Source of the DNA: Actinoallomurus oryzae
GTDB lineage: Bacteria; Actinomycetota; Actinomycetes; Streptosporangiales; Streptosporangiaceae
Direction of reading: 5' to 3'
Length of the DNA stretch: 64,000 bases
Assembly: GCF_039541955.1 (NCBI RefSeq)
Contig: NZ_BAABHF010000024.1
Location: 124,001 to 188,000 of the forward strand
Shown piece by piece: positions 41,299 through 49,578 of the stretch. The notes under the pieces were generated by a model. That model was not told the origin of the DNA and did no database searches. It saw nothing but the letters and a program-made list of their open reading frames with translations. The translations under genes and the position numbers were made by a program. Position 1 is the stretch's first letter. The number at the start of each line of letters is the position of its first letter.

Positions 41299-41445
41299 GT
41301 GCCGGTCCCTTCTCTCGTCGGCGGACCTTCAACGGACCTTCGGCGGATCTGATGGGTCAATCCTGCACGTCAGGCTGTTTCAGCGCGGTTTCACGGCTTT
41401 TAACGACCCGTCAATTGGACTTCACCGGAACCGGGCGGGAACGGC

Positions 41446-43290
41446 GTGCGTCCAAACCCCATGGGCTCCGATTCGAGTTCGGGTGGCCGGCCGGTTCTCG
41501 CGGTCGCGGTCGCCGGGTTGATCATCGCTGGATGCGGCGCGAGCAGCCTCGCCGCCCCCGCACGCCCCGCCCCCTCGCTCCGCCTGGTCGCCTACGACGA
41601 CTGCGGCGAGCTCCTCAGCGGCCTGCGCAAGGCCACCGCGGCGCACGTCGGCCCCTACGGCCTGGCGGGTGACCCGGTCATGCGTCCGCTCGTCAGCGGG
41701 CGCGTCCCCGGCGACCTGACGGCCAAGCAGCAGGCCGCCACGCCCCACTCCGACACGAATGTGCAGGAGCCGGGCGTCGACGAGCCCGACCAGGTCAAGA
41801 CCGACGGCCGCCGGATCGTCACGGTGGCGCGCGGGCGGCTGGTCGTGGTCGACGCGGCGTCCCGCAGGCAGACCGGCTCGCTGGACCTGCGGGAGGGCGG
41901 CGCGTGGTCCGCCGGTGAGCTGATGCTGTACGGCGACCGGGCACTCGTCGTCCTGCGCCCGGCGATCACCTTCGCGCGCGGGGGCATCGTCGACGGGCCG
42001 GTGACCGCCCGCAGCGCACCGGGTCCGCGCCTGGTGCTCGTCGACCTGCACGGCGCGCCACGCGTGGTGAGCTCGATGCGCCTCGACGGCTCGTACGTCG
42101 ACGCCCGCCGCACCGGCCCGACCGCGCGGATCGTCATGCGGTCGGCGCCGAACATCGCCTTCCCGCAGCGTCACGGCGGCAGTGACGCCGACGCGACCGC
42201 GGCGAACCGCGGGGCGGTCGGGAAAGCGCCGCTGGACGCGTGGCTGCCGCGCTACAGCGTCACGCGCGGCGGTCGCACCACGGCCGAGAAGGTGCCGTGC
42301 GACCAGGTCAGCCATCCGCCGTCCTACACCGGGCTGTCGCTGGTGTCGGTGCTGTCGGTGGACCTGTCCGGCGACATGGCCGACGCCTCCCCGGTCAGCG
42401 TGGTGGCCGGCGGCGAGACGGTGTACGGATCGAGCACCGGCCTGTACGTCACCGACCACCCGTCCGGCTCGGCGGACCGGACCGACATCTACCGCTTCGA
42501 CGCGGGAGGCTCGGGCCCGCCCCGGTTCGCCGCCTCCGGCTCGGTGCCCGGCACCCCGGTGAACCGGTACGCCCTGTCCGAGTACGCCGGGAACCTGCGG
42601 GTCGCCACCACCTCCGGAGGCACCGCGACGTCCCCGGGCACCTCCCAGAGCGCCGTGTACGTCCTGGCCCGGCGCGGGAACCGCCTGCAGCAGGTGGGTG
42701 AGGCCGGCGGGCTCGGCCGGGGCGAGCGGCTCTACGCGGTGCGCTTCGCCGGCCCGGTCGGCTACGTCGCCACCTTCCGGCAGACCGACCCGCTGTACAC
42801 CCTGGACCTGCGCGATCCCGCCCGGCCACGCGTCACCGGCGAGCTGAAGATCAGCGGCTACTCGGCCTACCTGCACCCGGCCGGCGACGGACGGCTCATC
42901 GGGGTCGGCCAGCAGGCCGACGCGAACGGGCGGGTGAAGGGCGCCCAGGTGTCGCTGTTCGACGTGAGCGACCCGGCCGCGCCGAAGAGGCTGAGCGGGT
43001 ACACGCTGCCGTCCTCATGGTCGGCGGTCGAGGGCGACCCGCGCGCGTTCCTCTACTGGCCGGCCACCGGACTGACGGTCGTTCCGATGGGCGGCCGGGA
43101 CGGGGCCCTGGTGCTGTCGGCCGGTCCGTCGAGCGTACGGCGTCTGGGGAGCGTACGGCAGCCGGACGCGGCGGGCCCCGTTCAGCGGGCGCTGCTGGTC
43201 GGCGACACGCTCTGGACGCTGTCGCCGTCCGGTCTGCAGGCCGACGACGCGACGACCCTCGCCAGGACGGCCTGGCTGCCGTTCGCCTGA
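41446..43290 (+). CDS. Beta-propeller lipoprotein
   Basis: A 614-residue exported protein. A signal peptide ends in LIIAGCGAS, a lipobox; the domain following matches bacterial beta-propeller proteins of the type containing QEPGVDEPDQVKTDGRRIVT and blade-like repeats such as LYVTDHPSGSADRTDIYRF, YTLDLRDPARPRVTGELKI and SLFDVSDPAAPKRLSGYTL. Function unknown; probably a surface scaffold. GTG 41446 is the longest start; ATG 41461 also leaves a good signal. It is divergent from the formamidase-like gene and convergent with ddl. Confidence 0.82.
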   Translation: MRPNPMGSDSSSGGRPVLAVAVAGLIIAGCGASSLAAPARPAPSLRLVAYDDCGELLSGLRKATAAHVGPYGLAGDPVMRPLVSGRVPGDLTAKQQAATPHSDTNVQEPGVDEPDQVKTDGRRIVTVARGRLVVVDAASRRQTGSLDLREGGAWSAGELMLYGDRALVVLRPAITFARGGIVDGPVTARSAPGPRLVLVDLHGAPRVVSSMRLDGSYVDARRTGPTARIVMRSAPNIAFPQRHGGSDADATAANRGAVGKAPLDAWLPRYSVTRGGRTTAEKVPCDQVSHPPSYTGLSLVSVLSVDLSGDMADASPVSVVAGGETVYGSSTGLYVTDHPSGSADRTDIYRFDAGGSGPPRFAASGSVPGTPVNRYALSEYAGNLRVATTSGGTATSPGTSQSAVYVLARRGNRLQQVGEAGGLGRGERLYAVRFAGPVGYVATFRQTDPLYTLDLRDPARPRVTGELKISGYSAYLHPAGDGRLIGVGQQADANGRVKGAQVSLFDVSDPAAPKRLSGYTLPSSWSAVEGDPRAFLYWPATGLTVVPMGGRDGALVLSAGPSSVRRLGSVRQPDAAGPVQRALLVGDTLWTLSPSGLQADDATTLARTAWLPFA

Positions 43291-43305
43291 GGCCTTGTCG
43301 CCGGC

Positions 43306-44403
43306 TCAGCGCAGGCCGGTGGGCCGCTGCATCGCCGTACGGATCCAGCGGTCCACGAGGGCCGGGTAGTCCAGGCCGGTCGCCGCCCACATCTTGGGGA
43401 ACGCCGACGCCGGCGTGCAGCCGGGCATCGTGTTGATCTCGTTGACGACGACCCGGCCGTCGGGTGTGTAGAAGAAGTCGACCCGGGCGAGGCCCTCGCA
43501 ACCGACCGCCTCGAAGGCCTGCACCGACAGCCTGCGGACCTCTTCGATGACGGCGGGCGGCAGGTCGGGCGGGATGTCGAGCCGCAGCCCCTCATCGAGG
43601 TACTTGGCCTCGAAGTCGTAGTAGTCGTGGCCGTCGCCGACGTGCACCTCGGCGGGCAGGCTGGCCTCGGGCGGGCCGTCGTCCAGCCCCTCGAGGACGC
43701 CGCACTCGATCTCGCGGCCCTCGACCGCCGCCTCGACGATCACCTTGGGGTCGTGCTCGCGCGCGGCCTCGACCGCGGCCTCCAGGTCCGGCTCGGCGTC
43801 GACGCGGGAGATGCCCATGCTCGACCCGGCACGCGCGGGCTTGACGAACACCGGCCAGCCGAGCTCCTTGACGTCGTCCACCACGCGCTTGCGCTCGCGC
43901 CGCCAGCGGCGGTCGCCGACGACCACGTACGGGCCCACGGGCAGCCCGGCGCCCCGCAGGATGACCTTCATGAAGGCCTTGTCCATGCTGGCGGCGCTGG
44001 CGAACACCCCGGCGCCGGTGTAGCGGACTCCCGCGAGTTCGAGCAGGCCCTGGATCGTGCCGTCCTCGCCGTACGGGCCGTGCAGGAGGGGCAGCACCAC
44101 GTCGACCTCGCCCAGGGCGCGCGGCACCTCTCCGGGCGCCACGACCATCAGGCCGCCGCCCGGCCCGTCGAACGGGAGGGCGAGGGCCGCGCCGCCGGTG
44201 TCCACCTCGGGCAGGTGCCCGTCCTCGATCGCGAGCCGCTGCCCGGAGGCGAGCACCCAGCGGCCGTCGCGGGCGATGCCCACCGGGACGATCTCGTAGC
44301 GGTCCGGGTCGATCGCCGCGATGATGCCGCCCGCGGTGAGGCAGGAGATCGCGTGTTCGGAGCTACGGCCGCCGAAAACGACGGCGACACGGACCTTGCG
44401 CAT
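43306..44403 (-). CDS. ddl: D-alanine--D-alanine ligase
   Basis: A 365-residue ATP-grasp ligase that makes D-Ala-D-Ala for peptidoglycan. VAVVFGGRSSEHAISCLTAG is the N-terminal signature; LLHGPYGEDGTIQGLLE, VFVKPARAGSSMGISRV and VVVNEINTMPGCTPASAFPK are the substrate and ATP/Mg motifs. The final motif has MPG, as in normal Ddl rather than a depsipeptide ligase, although specificity is not certain. The ATG at 44403 opens the conserved domain; the frame stays open far upstream through composition only. Confidence 0.95.
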   Translation of the reverse strand: MRKVRVAVVFGGRSSEHAISCLTAGGIIAAIDPDRYEIVPVGIARDGRWVLASGQRLAIEDGHLPEVDTGGAALALPFDGPGGGLMVVAPGEVPRALGEVDVVLPLLHGPYGEDGTIQGLLELAGVRYTGAGVFASAASMDKAFMKVILRGAGLPVGPYVVVGDRRWRRERKRVVDDVKELGWPVFVKPARAGSSMGISRVDAEPDLEAAVEAAREHDPKVIVEAAVEGREIECGVLEGLDDGPPEASLPAEVHVGDGHDYYDFEAKYLDEGLRLDIPPDLPPAVIEEVRRLSVQAFEAVGCEGLARVDFFYTPDGRVVVNEINTMPGCTPASAFPKMWAATGLDYPALVDRWIRTAMQRPTGLR

Positions 44404-44470
44404 GCCTCCACCCCTCTTCTCACCTGCGACGACGCCCGCGAGCCTTGACCCTACACGGCGTGTTTCGCCG

Positions 44471-44493
44471 CCCGGCCGCGTGAAACGGCCGGG
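44471..44493 (-). terminator. Hairpin after the PLP-enzyme gene
   Basis: CCCGGCCG and CGGCCGGG form a perfect 8 bp stem with a seven-base loop, six bases past the stop at 44499. Confidence 0.65.
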
Positions 44494-44498
44494 TCGGG

Positions 44499-45746
44499 TC
44501 ACGAGTTCAATGCCCCCTCGTGTTCCCCGATCCGCCCCAGAGCGCTCAAGGCATTGTTGACATCGTGGATCAGGTCGTCGGCGTCCTCGAGCCCGACGGA
44601 GAAGCGGACGGCCGCCGGGCCGATGCCCGCGGCCGCCAGCGCGCGCTCGTCCATCTGCCGGTGCGTCGTGGAGGCGATGTGCCCGGCCAGCGTGTGGGTG
44701 CCGCCCAGTGAGGTGGCCACCTTCGCCAGGCGGAGGCCGTCCGCGAGGGCCATGCCGGCCGCGGCGTCGCCGTGCGGGGTGATCGTCACGATCGCGCCGA
44801 ACCGGGTGCCCTCCGGCCCGGCGTCGAACAGCCGGCGCGCCGTCTCGCGGCCGGGGTGGTCCGGCAGCCCCGGGTAGTCGACCCGGGCGACCGCGGGATG
44901 CCGGGCGGCGGCCGCCGCCAGCAGCGCGGCGGTGTCGCACTGGCGGCGCACCCGCAGCGGCAGCGTCTCCAGCCCGCGGCGCAGCAGGAAGGCCTCGTCC
45001 GGCGCCAGCGATCCTCCGGTGTGGATGCGCACCGCGCGGACCGGCGCGACCACGCCGGTACGGCCGACGACGACACCCCCCGTCGCGTCGCTGTGCCCGC
45101 CGATGTACTTGGTCGCCGAGTGGACGACGAGGTCCGCGCCGTGCTCCAGGGGGCGGCACACGACCGGTGTGGCGAACGTCGAGTCGACGACCAGCAGCGC
45201 CCCCGCCTCGTGTGCCGCCTCCGCCAGCGCGGGCAGGTCGGCCACGGCCATGGTGGGGTTCGCCAGGGTCTCGGCCCACACGAGCCGCGTCTCAGGGCGG
45301 ATCGCCGCGCGCACCTTCGCCGGGTCGGTCATGTCGACGAAGTCGGTCGCCACCCCGAACCTCGACAGCAGCTGCGACAACAGCCCGTACGTGCCGCCGT
45401 ACGCCGCCGCGGGCGCGACGACGTGCGCGCCCGCGTGAGTGTACGCCAGGAGCACCCCGGTGATCGCCGCCATGCCCGAGGCGAACGCCTCGCCCGTCAC
45501 GCCGCCGACGCGCGCGCCCTCGAGGGCGGCGACCGCCGCCGCGAACCCGTCGGAGGTCGGGTTGTCGATCCGGCTGTAGGTGTAGCCCGGCATGCGCTCG
45601 CCCAGCACGTCGGCGTACTCCTGCGACGTCGGGAACGCGTAGGTGGCCGAGCGCCACACCGGCGTGCCGAGCGGCTGCTGGCTGGGCACGGGGGCCGGCG
45701 GCAGGTGGACCGCGCGGGTGTTCTCCCCGGACGGCTGTTCGGTCAT
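44499..45746 (-). CDS. Cys/Met-metabolism PLP enzyme (cystathionine gamma-synthase/lyase family)
   Basis: A 415-residue transsulfuration-family enzyme. The cofactor Lys is in HSATKYIGGHSDATGG. YTYSRIDNPTSDGFAAAVAA and SLGGTHTLAGHIASTTHRQM are family motifs. Members include cystathionine gamma-synthase, cystathionine lyases and methionine gamma-lyase; the sequence alone does not decide. The ATG at 45746 is preceded by GACGAAGGAGGGCTC and overlaps the TGA of a leader ORF, itself overlapping another. This two-step overlapping leader connects the gene to gpsA upstream. Confidence 0.85.
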   Translation of the reverse strand: MTEQPSGENTRAVHLPPAPVPSQQPLGTPVWRSATYAFPTSQEYADVLGERMPGYTYSRIDNPTSDGFAAAVAALEGARVGGVTGEAFASGMAAITGVLLAYTHAGAHVVAPAAAYGGTYGLLSQLLSRFGVATDFVDMTDPAKVRAAIRPETRLVWAETLANPTMAVADLPALAEAAHEAGALLVVDSTFATPVVCRPLEHGADLVVHSATKYIGGHSDATGGVVVGRTGVVAPVRAVRIHTGGSLAPDEAFLLRRGLETLPLRVRRQCDTAALLAAAAARHPAVARVDYPGLPDHPGRETARRLFDAGPEGTRFGAIVTITPHGDAAAGMALADGLRLAKVATSLGGTHTLAGHIASTTHRQMDERALAAAGIGPAAVRFSVGLEDADDLIHDVNNALSALGRIGEHEGALNS

Positions 45747-45814
45747 GAGCCCTCCTTCGTCGGAGAGGGTGACCACAGGGGCGTGTCTTCGATTCCCTCG
45801 CTTCGCTCGGTCAT
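45743..45814 (-). CDS. Leader ORF 2 (MTERSEGIEDT unit) before the PLP enzyme
   Basis: A 23-codon ORF beginning MTERSEGIEDT and ending PTKEGS. Its ATG (45814-45812) overlaps the TGA of leader ORF 1, and its own TGA (45745-45743) overlaps the ATG of the PLP gene. The ribosome site of the next gene, GACGAAGGAGG, lies inside its last codons. CTCTCC just upstream could pair with GGAGGG and hide that site until ribosomes pass. The nucleotide sequence is nearly identical to leader ORF 1. Confidence 0.6.
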   Translation of the reverse strand: MTERSEGIEDTPLWSPSPTKEGS

Positions 45815-45873
45815 GAGCCCTCCTTCGTCGGAAAGGGTGACCACAGGGGCGTGTCTTCGATTCCCTCGCTCAT
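45811..45873 (-). CDS. Leader ORF 1 (MSEGIEDT unit) between gpsA and leader ORF 2
   Basis: A 20-codon ORF from ATG 45873, seven bases after the gpsA stop, beginning MSEGIEDTPLWSPF and ending PTKEGS. Its TGA (45813-45811) overlaps the ATG of leader ORF 2. It lacks the first three codons of the full unit, so the tandem copy seems to start within the repeat. Translation by ribosomes leaving gpsA would feed both leaders and then the PLP gene. Confidence 0.55.
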   Translation of the reverse strand: MSEGIEDTPLWSPFPTKEGS

Positions 45874-45879
45874 GTGCTC

Positions 45880-46884
45880 TCAGACTCCGTAGCGTTCCGG
45901 CTTGGGGGTGCGCGACATCAGCAGCCGGCCCGCCTCGACGGGGCTCAGGCCGCGGTGCATGACGGCCACGATGCCCTCGGTGATCGGCATCTCGACGTGG
46001 TGGCGCCGCGCGAGCTCCAGCACCGCGTCACAGGACTTGACGCCCTCCGCGGTCTGCTTCGTCACGGCGATGACCTCGTCCAGGCTCATGCCGCGCCCGA
46101 GGTTCTCCCCGAACGTCCGGTTGCGCGACAGCGGCGAGCCGCAGGTGGCGACGAGGTCGCCCATGCCCGCCAGCCCGGCGAAGGTGTGCTGGTCGGCGCC
46201 CAGTGCCGCGCCCAGGCGGGCGATCTCGGCGAGCCCGCGCGTCATCAGCAGGGCGCGGACGTTGTCGCCCATGCCCATGCCGACCGAGATGCCGACGGCG
46301 AGGGCGATGACGTTCTTGACCGCGCCGCCCAGCTCGCAGCCTACGACGTCCGGGTTGGTGTACGCGCGGAAGTAGGGCGTCATGCAGGCGAGCTGGAGTT
46401 TCTGCGCGGTCGGCTCGTCGGTGCAGGCGACGACGGCTGCCGAGGGCTGCTCCAGCGCGATCTCGCGGGCCAGGTTGGGCCCGCTGATCACCGCGACCCG
46501 CTCCTCCGGCACCCCGGCGACCTCGCGGACCACCTCGCTCATCCGCTTGCAGGTGCCGAGCTCGATGCCCTTCATCAGGCTGACCAGCACGGCGTCGTCG
46601 CCGATCAGCGGCCGCCACTCCCGCAGGTTGGCGCGCAGGGTCTGGGCGGGCACGGCCAGGACGATGTACGGCGCGCCGTCGAGGGCCTCGGCGACGTGCG
46701 TGGTGGCGCTCAGGCGCTCCGGCAGCGTGGTGTCCGGGAGATAGTCGGGGTTGCGACGGGTCCGGTTGATCGCGTCGACGACGTCCGTACGGCGTCCCCA
46801 GAGGGTGACGTCGCCGCCCGCGTCGGCGAGCACCTTGGCGAAGACGGTCCCCCAGGACCCTGCTCCCAGTACTGCGATCTTCAA
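45880..46884 (-). CDS. gpsA: Glycerol-3-phosphate dehydrogenase [NAD(P)+]
   Basis: A 334-residue GpsA that reduces dihydroxyacetone phosphate to sn-glycerol-3-phosphate for phospholipids. Motifs: AVLGAGSWGTVFAKVLADAG (dinucleotide binding), SLMKGIELGT, GPNLAREIA and the catalytic-Lys region ELGGAVKNVIALAVG. The start is TTG at 46884, which overlaps the TGA of the acyltransferase gene. Pairing with a 1-acyl-glycerol-3-phosphate acyltransferase is functionally sensible and common in actinobacteria. Confidence 0.95.
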   Translation of the reverse strand: MKIAVLGAGSWGTVFAKVLADAGGDVTLWGRRTDVVDAINRTRRNPDYLPDTTLPERLSATTHVAEALDGAPYIVLAVPAQTLRANLREWRPLIGDDAVLVSLMKGIELGTCKRMSEVVREVAGVPEERVAVISGPNLAREIALEQPSAAVVACTDEPTAQKLQLACMTPYFRAYTNPDVVGCELGGAVKNVIALAVGISVGMGMGDNVRALLMTRGLAEIARLGAALGADQHTFAGLAGMGDLVATCGSPLSRNRTFGENLGRGMSLDEVIAVTKQTAEGVKSCDAVLELARRHHVEMPITEGIVAVMHRGLSPVEAGRLLMSRTPKPERYGV

Positions 46885-47687
46885 GAGGCCTTGGCCTCCT
46901 CGTTGTCGCCGTCCGTGCCGTCCGTGCCGTCTTTGTCGCTTCCGCCGCCCTCCGCGCCGGCCCCCCGCTTGGCGGCGCGGGCGGCGCGGGTCGCCGCGCG
47001 GTGGTCATAGAGCGTCTCCGGCGGCGTCTCACCGCGCAGCTCGCCCAGCAGGGCGGCGATGGCGGCCATGATGTCGGCGGTCGCGGCGGTGAGGGTCTCG
47101 GCGTCGAGCGGCCTTCCCTCGTACTTCGACAGGTCCACGGGCGGCCCGGCGACGACGTGCATCGTCTTGCGCGGGAACAGCCGGATCTTCTTCGTGCCGT
47201 ACCGCCACAGCTCGTGCGCGCCCCAGTGCGCGACCGGGATCACCGGGACGCCGGTGGTGAGCGCGACGCGGGCCGCGCCCGTCTTGCCGGTCATCGGCCA
47301 TAGGTCCGGGTCACGGGTGCAGGTGCCCTCGGGGTAGAAGATCACGCATTCGCCGGAGCGCAGGCCCTTCTCCGCGTCGCGGAGCGCCAGGCCCGCGTCG
47401 GAGCGGTCGCGGTAGACCGGGATCTGGCCGGTACGGCGCAGGATGTGGCCGAGCACCCGGCTCTTGAACACCGAGTCCTTGGCCAGGTACACCGGGAATC
47501 GGCCGCCGGTGTAGACGAAGTGGGCCAGCGCCAGCGGGTCGGACTCGGACAGGTGGTTGGGCGCGATGACCACGCCGCCCGTGCGGGGGATGTTCTCCTG
47601 CCCCTTCCAGTCGCGTTTGAGCAGGGTGAACAGCAACGGCCGCAGGATCCCCACAACGATCGTGCGCCACACGGGCGAATATTTCAT
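46881..47687 (-). CDS. 1-acyl-sn-glycerol-3-phosphate acyltransferase (PlsC family)
   Basis: A 268-residue membrane-associated acyltransferase. The HX4D catalytic motif is APNHLSESDPL, and the acceptor motif FYPEGTCTRDP and VPVIPVAHWG follow. It transfers a fatty acyl chain to lysophosphatidate or a related lipid. The C-terminal tail is Ala/Glu/Asp-rich and disordered. The ATG is at 47687. Its stop overlaps the gpsA TTG, so the products of the two genes act in sequence. Confidence 0.9.
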   Translation of the reverse strand: MKYSPVWRTIVVGILRPLLFTLLKRDWKGQENIPRTGGVVIAPNHLSESDPLALAHFVYTGGRFPVYLAKDSVFKSRVLGHILRRTGQIPVYRDRSDAGLALRDAEKGLRSGECVIFYPEGTCTRDPDLWPMTGKTGAARVALTTGVPVIPVAHWGAHELWRYGTKKIRLFPRKTMHVVAGPPVDLSKYEGRPLDAETLTAATADIMAAIAALLGELRGETPPETLYDHRAATRAARAAKRGAGAEGGGSDKDGTDGTDGDNEEAKAS

Positions 47688-47768
47688 TGCCCATCTCCTA
47701 GGTTCGTCCCCGCCAACTGCGGGGTCCGGTCAAGTCTCGCGGTTGGTTCCGCATAGTGTCGACCCACG

Positions 47769-48422
47769 ATGCCTCGTACCCACCGTCTCACCTGGACGCT
47801 CGTCGTGCCGGTCAAGCCGCTGGCACGGGCGAAGTCGCGCCTGTCCGGACCCGCCGGGCCGCACCGCGAGCGGCTCGCGCTGGCGATCGCGACCGACACG
47901 GTATCGGCCGTACTCCGATCATCGCGGGTCGAGGGGGTCGTCGTGGTCACCGACGATCCGGTCGCGGCGCCGGAGTTGGCCGCCCTCGGCGCGATCATCG
48001 TGCCCGACGAACCCGACGACGGCCTGAACCCGGCCCTGGTGCACGGCGCCGCCGAGGCCCGGCGCCTGGCCCCCGAACGCGCCGTCGGCGCGCTGAGCGC
48101 CGACCTGCCGTCGCTGCGGCCCGGCGAGCTGACGCGGGTGCTGGACGCCGCCGCCGCGGTGCCGAACGCCTTCGTCCCGGACGCGGCGGGCGTCGGCACC
48201 ACGCTCTACACCGCCCGGCCGGACGCGGTCTTCACCCCGGCCTTCGGCCTGGAGTCACGGGCCCGCCACCGCGACGGCGGCGCACGGGAGCTGGCGCTCG
48301 ACGACGTCCCGAGCGTGCGCCGCGACGTCGACACGATCGACGACCTGCGCGCCGCCCTGGAGCTCGGCGTCGGCCCCCGTACGGCCTCGGTCGCCCCGCT
48401 CCTGCCCTCCGCACGCCGTTAG
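47769..48422 (+). CDS. fbiD: Phosphoenolpyruvate/2-phospho-L-lactate guanylyltransferase of F420 synthesis
   Basis: A 217-residue CofC/FbiD nucleotidyltransferase that activates phosphoenolpyruvate (actinobacteria) or 2-phospholactate with GTP for coenzyme F420. VVPVKPLARAKSRLSGPAG, VVVTDDP and GALSADLPSLRPGEL are conserved. F420 use fits the actinobacterial host. The ATG at 47769 lies 81 bases from the divergent acyltransferase start. The location between gpsA/plsC and hup is usual for the group. Confidence 0.92.
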   Translation: MPRTHRLTWTLVVPVKPLARAKSRLSGPAGPHRERLALAIATDTVSAVLRSSRVEGVVVVTDDPVAAPELAALGAIIVPDEPDDGLNPALVHGAAEARRLAPERAVGALSADLPSLRPGELTRVLDAAAAVPNAFVPDAAGVGTTLYTARPDAVFTPAFGLESRARHRDGGARELALDDVPSVRRDVDTIDDLRAALELGVGPRTASVAPLLPSARR

Positions 48423-48508
48423 TCCTGCCTCCGATAGTCCTGCCTCCGAGCCCCGCCGCGCCGCCGGGGACATCAGGGGCTCGCGGGCAGGCTCTAAGCT
48501 CTGCGGTT

Positions 48509-48709
48509 ATGCAGGCGACGGTGAAGGCGTTCGATCGTGACACGCGCAGCGGAAGCGTGCTGCTGGACGACGGAAGCGAGATGACCTTCGGTGCGCTGGC
48601 GTTCGACGCCGGCGGCCTGCGGCTGCTGCGTCTCGGTCAGCGGGTCAACATCGCCGTCGAGGAGGGCTGGATCACCGCGATCACCCTGTCGACGTTCCCC
48701 CTGCCCTGA
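48509..48709 (+). CDS. Cold-shock-domain-like small protein
   Basis: A 66-residue beta-rich protein, MQATVKAFDRDTRSGSVLLD then EMTFGALAFDAG and LGQRVNIAVEEGWITAITL. Length and strand order resemble cold-shock OB folds, but the RNP motifs are only partly kept (SGSVLLDDG instead of GFGFI), so nucleic-acid binding is uncertain. The ATG at 48509 is inside a short spacer after fbiD, without a clear ribosome site. Its stop codon begins a 15 bp tandem repeat. Confidence 0.7.
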   Translation: MQATVKAFDRDTRSGSVLLDDGSEMTFGALAFDAGGLRLLRLGQRVNIAVEEGWITAITLSTFPLP

Positions 48710-48765
48710 GCCTTGCGGGCCTGAGCCTCGCGGGCCTGAGCCTTGCCGGTCTGAGCCTTGCCGGT
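48706..48765 (+). repeat. Four 15 bp tandem repeats starting at a stop codon region
   Basis: Units TGAGCCTTGCGGGCC, TGAGCCTCGCGGGCC, TGAGCCTTGCCGGTC and TGAGCCTTGCCGGTC follow each other without gaps. Each is five codons long in the frame of the cold-shock-like gene, and each begins with TGA; the first TGA (48706-48708) is near the end of that gene. Changes in copy number would therefore never alter the protein. Confidence 0.75.
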
Positions 48766-48793
48766 CTGGGGTCGGGGGCCCGCGGACGCCGAC

Positions 48794-48827
48794 GGCGCCC
48801 GGGAGACGGGATGTCTCTCCGGGCGCC
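48794..48827 (-). terminator. Hairpin between the cold-shock-like gene and hup
   Basis: GGCGCCCGG (48794-48802) pairs with CCGGGCGCC (48819-48827), with further GAGA/TCTC pairing inside across a one-base bulge. It lies 26 bases past the hup stop and can serve both convergent genes. Confidence 0.75.
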
Positions 48828-48853
48828 GACCGTATGCGTCGCTTCTTCGGGTG

Positions 48854-49138
48854 TTACTTCTTCTTGGGACCGGCCACCTGACCCTTGAAATCGGCACCGG
48901 CCTTGAACTTCGGGACCGACGTCGCCGGCACCTTGATGGTGGCGCCGGTCGCCGGGTTGCGGGCCTCTCGGGCGGGTCGATCCGCCTTTTCGAAGGAGCC
49001 GAAGCCGGTGATGGCGACCTTCTCCCCCTTGGCGACGGTGTCCTGGATGGTGTCCAGAATCGCGTCGACGGCCTCTCCCGCGATCTTCTTACTGCCCACT
49101 CGTTCGGCGACAGCGTCGACGAGCTCACGCTTGTTCAT
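48854..49138 (-). CDS. hup: HU-family DNA-binding protein
   Basis: A 94-residue histone-like protein that bends and compacts DNA. MNKRELVDAVAERVGSKK, GEKVAITGFGSFEKADRPAR and GRNPATG-like EARNPATGATIKVP are hallmarks. It is a short HU without the long Lys-rich tail of the second actinobacterial HU; it ends AGPKKK. The ATG is at 49138. The neighbourhood leuCD-hup-fbiD is usual. Confidence 0.94.
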   Translation of the reverse strand: MNKRELVDAVAERVGSKKIAGEAVDAILDTIQDTVAKGEKVAITGFGSFEKADRPAREARNPATGATIKVPATSVPKFKAGADFKGQVAGPKKK

Positions 49139-49244
49139 GGGTTACTCCTCTTCCCCCTTGCTCGCTTGAAACTAGGGGACTCGCAGCATCTACACAATCA
49201 CCCATGGCTGAGGTTTTCGGCTGTGTCGCAGGCGGAAGTGCCCC

Positions 49245-49475
49245 TCAGGGAACGTTTTCATCGCCGTCGAGATCGCTGAGGAATGATTCGAGGCGTCTCA
49301 GGGCGAGCGCGGCATCCCGTTTGGCGAGGTCGGTGATGACCAGCAAATGCCTGGTCATCTGCGGTCTGACCAGCGGCGATAGCTTCGCGACCCGCGCATG
49401 CGCGATCCGGAGCCCGTCCGCCAGGGCGTCGAGCTGCGGATCGTTCCAGCTCCCGCGCGATGCGTTCATAATCAC
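49245..49475 (-). CDS. Small conserved actinobacterial protein between leuD and hup
   Basis: A 76-residue, mostly helical protein: DPQLDALADGLRIAHARVAK, then LVITDLAKRDAALALRRLES and an acidic end. I recognise no domain or motif. Short helical proteins at this place are found in relatives, which supports reality. GTG 49475 and ATG 49469 are both possible starts. Confidence 0.6.
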   Translation of the reverse strand: MIMNASRGSWNDPQLDALADGLRIAHARVAKLSPLVRPQMTRHLLVITDLAKRDAALALRRLESFLSDLDGDENVP

Positions 49476-49578
49476 ACCCGGTTTTTTCGGTGGCTCCGGC
49501 GCGGCGAGGCCGCCGGCGGGGACGACGCGCGCCCCGCCGGCGTACGCGGACGGGCGGAGACCGCCCTGTCCCGGTCTC

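Noticed and set aside
43306..45279. A 657-residue ddl with a long N-terminal extension
   Set aside because: The upstream part is antisense to the PLP-enzyme gene; the conserved Ddl domain starts exactly at ATG 44403.
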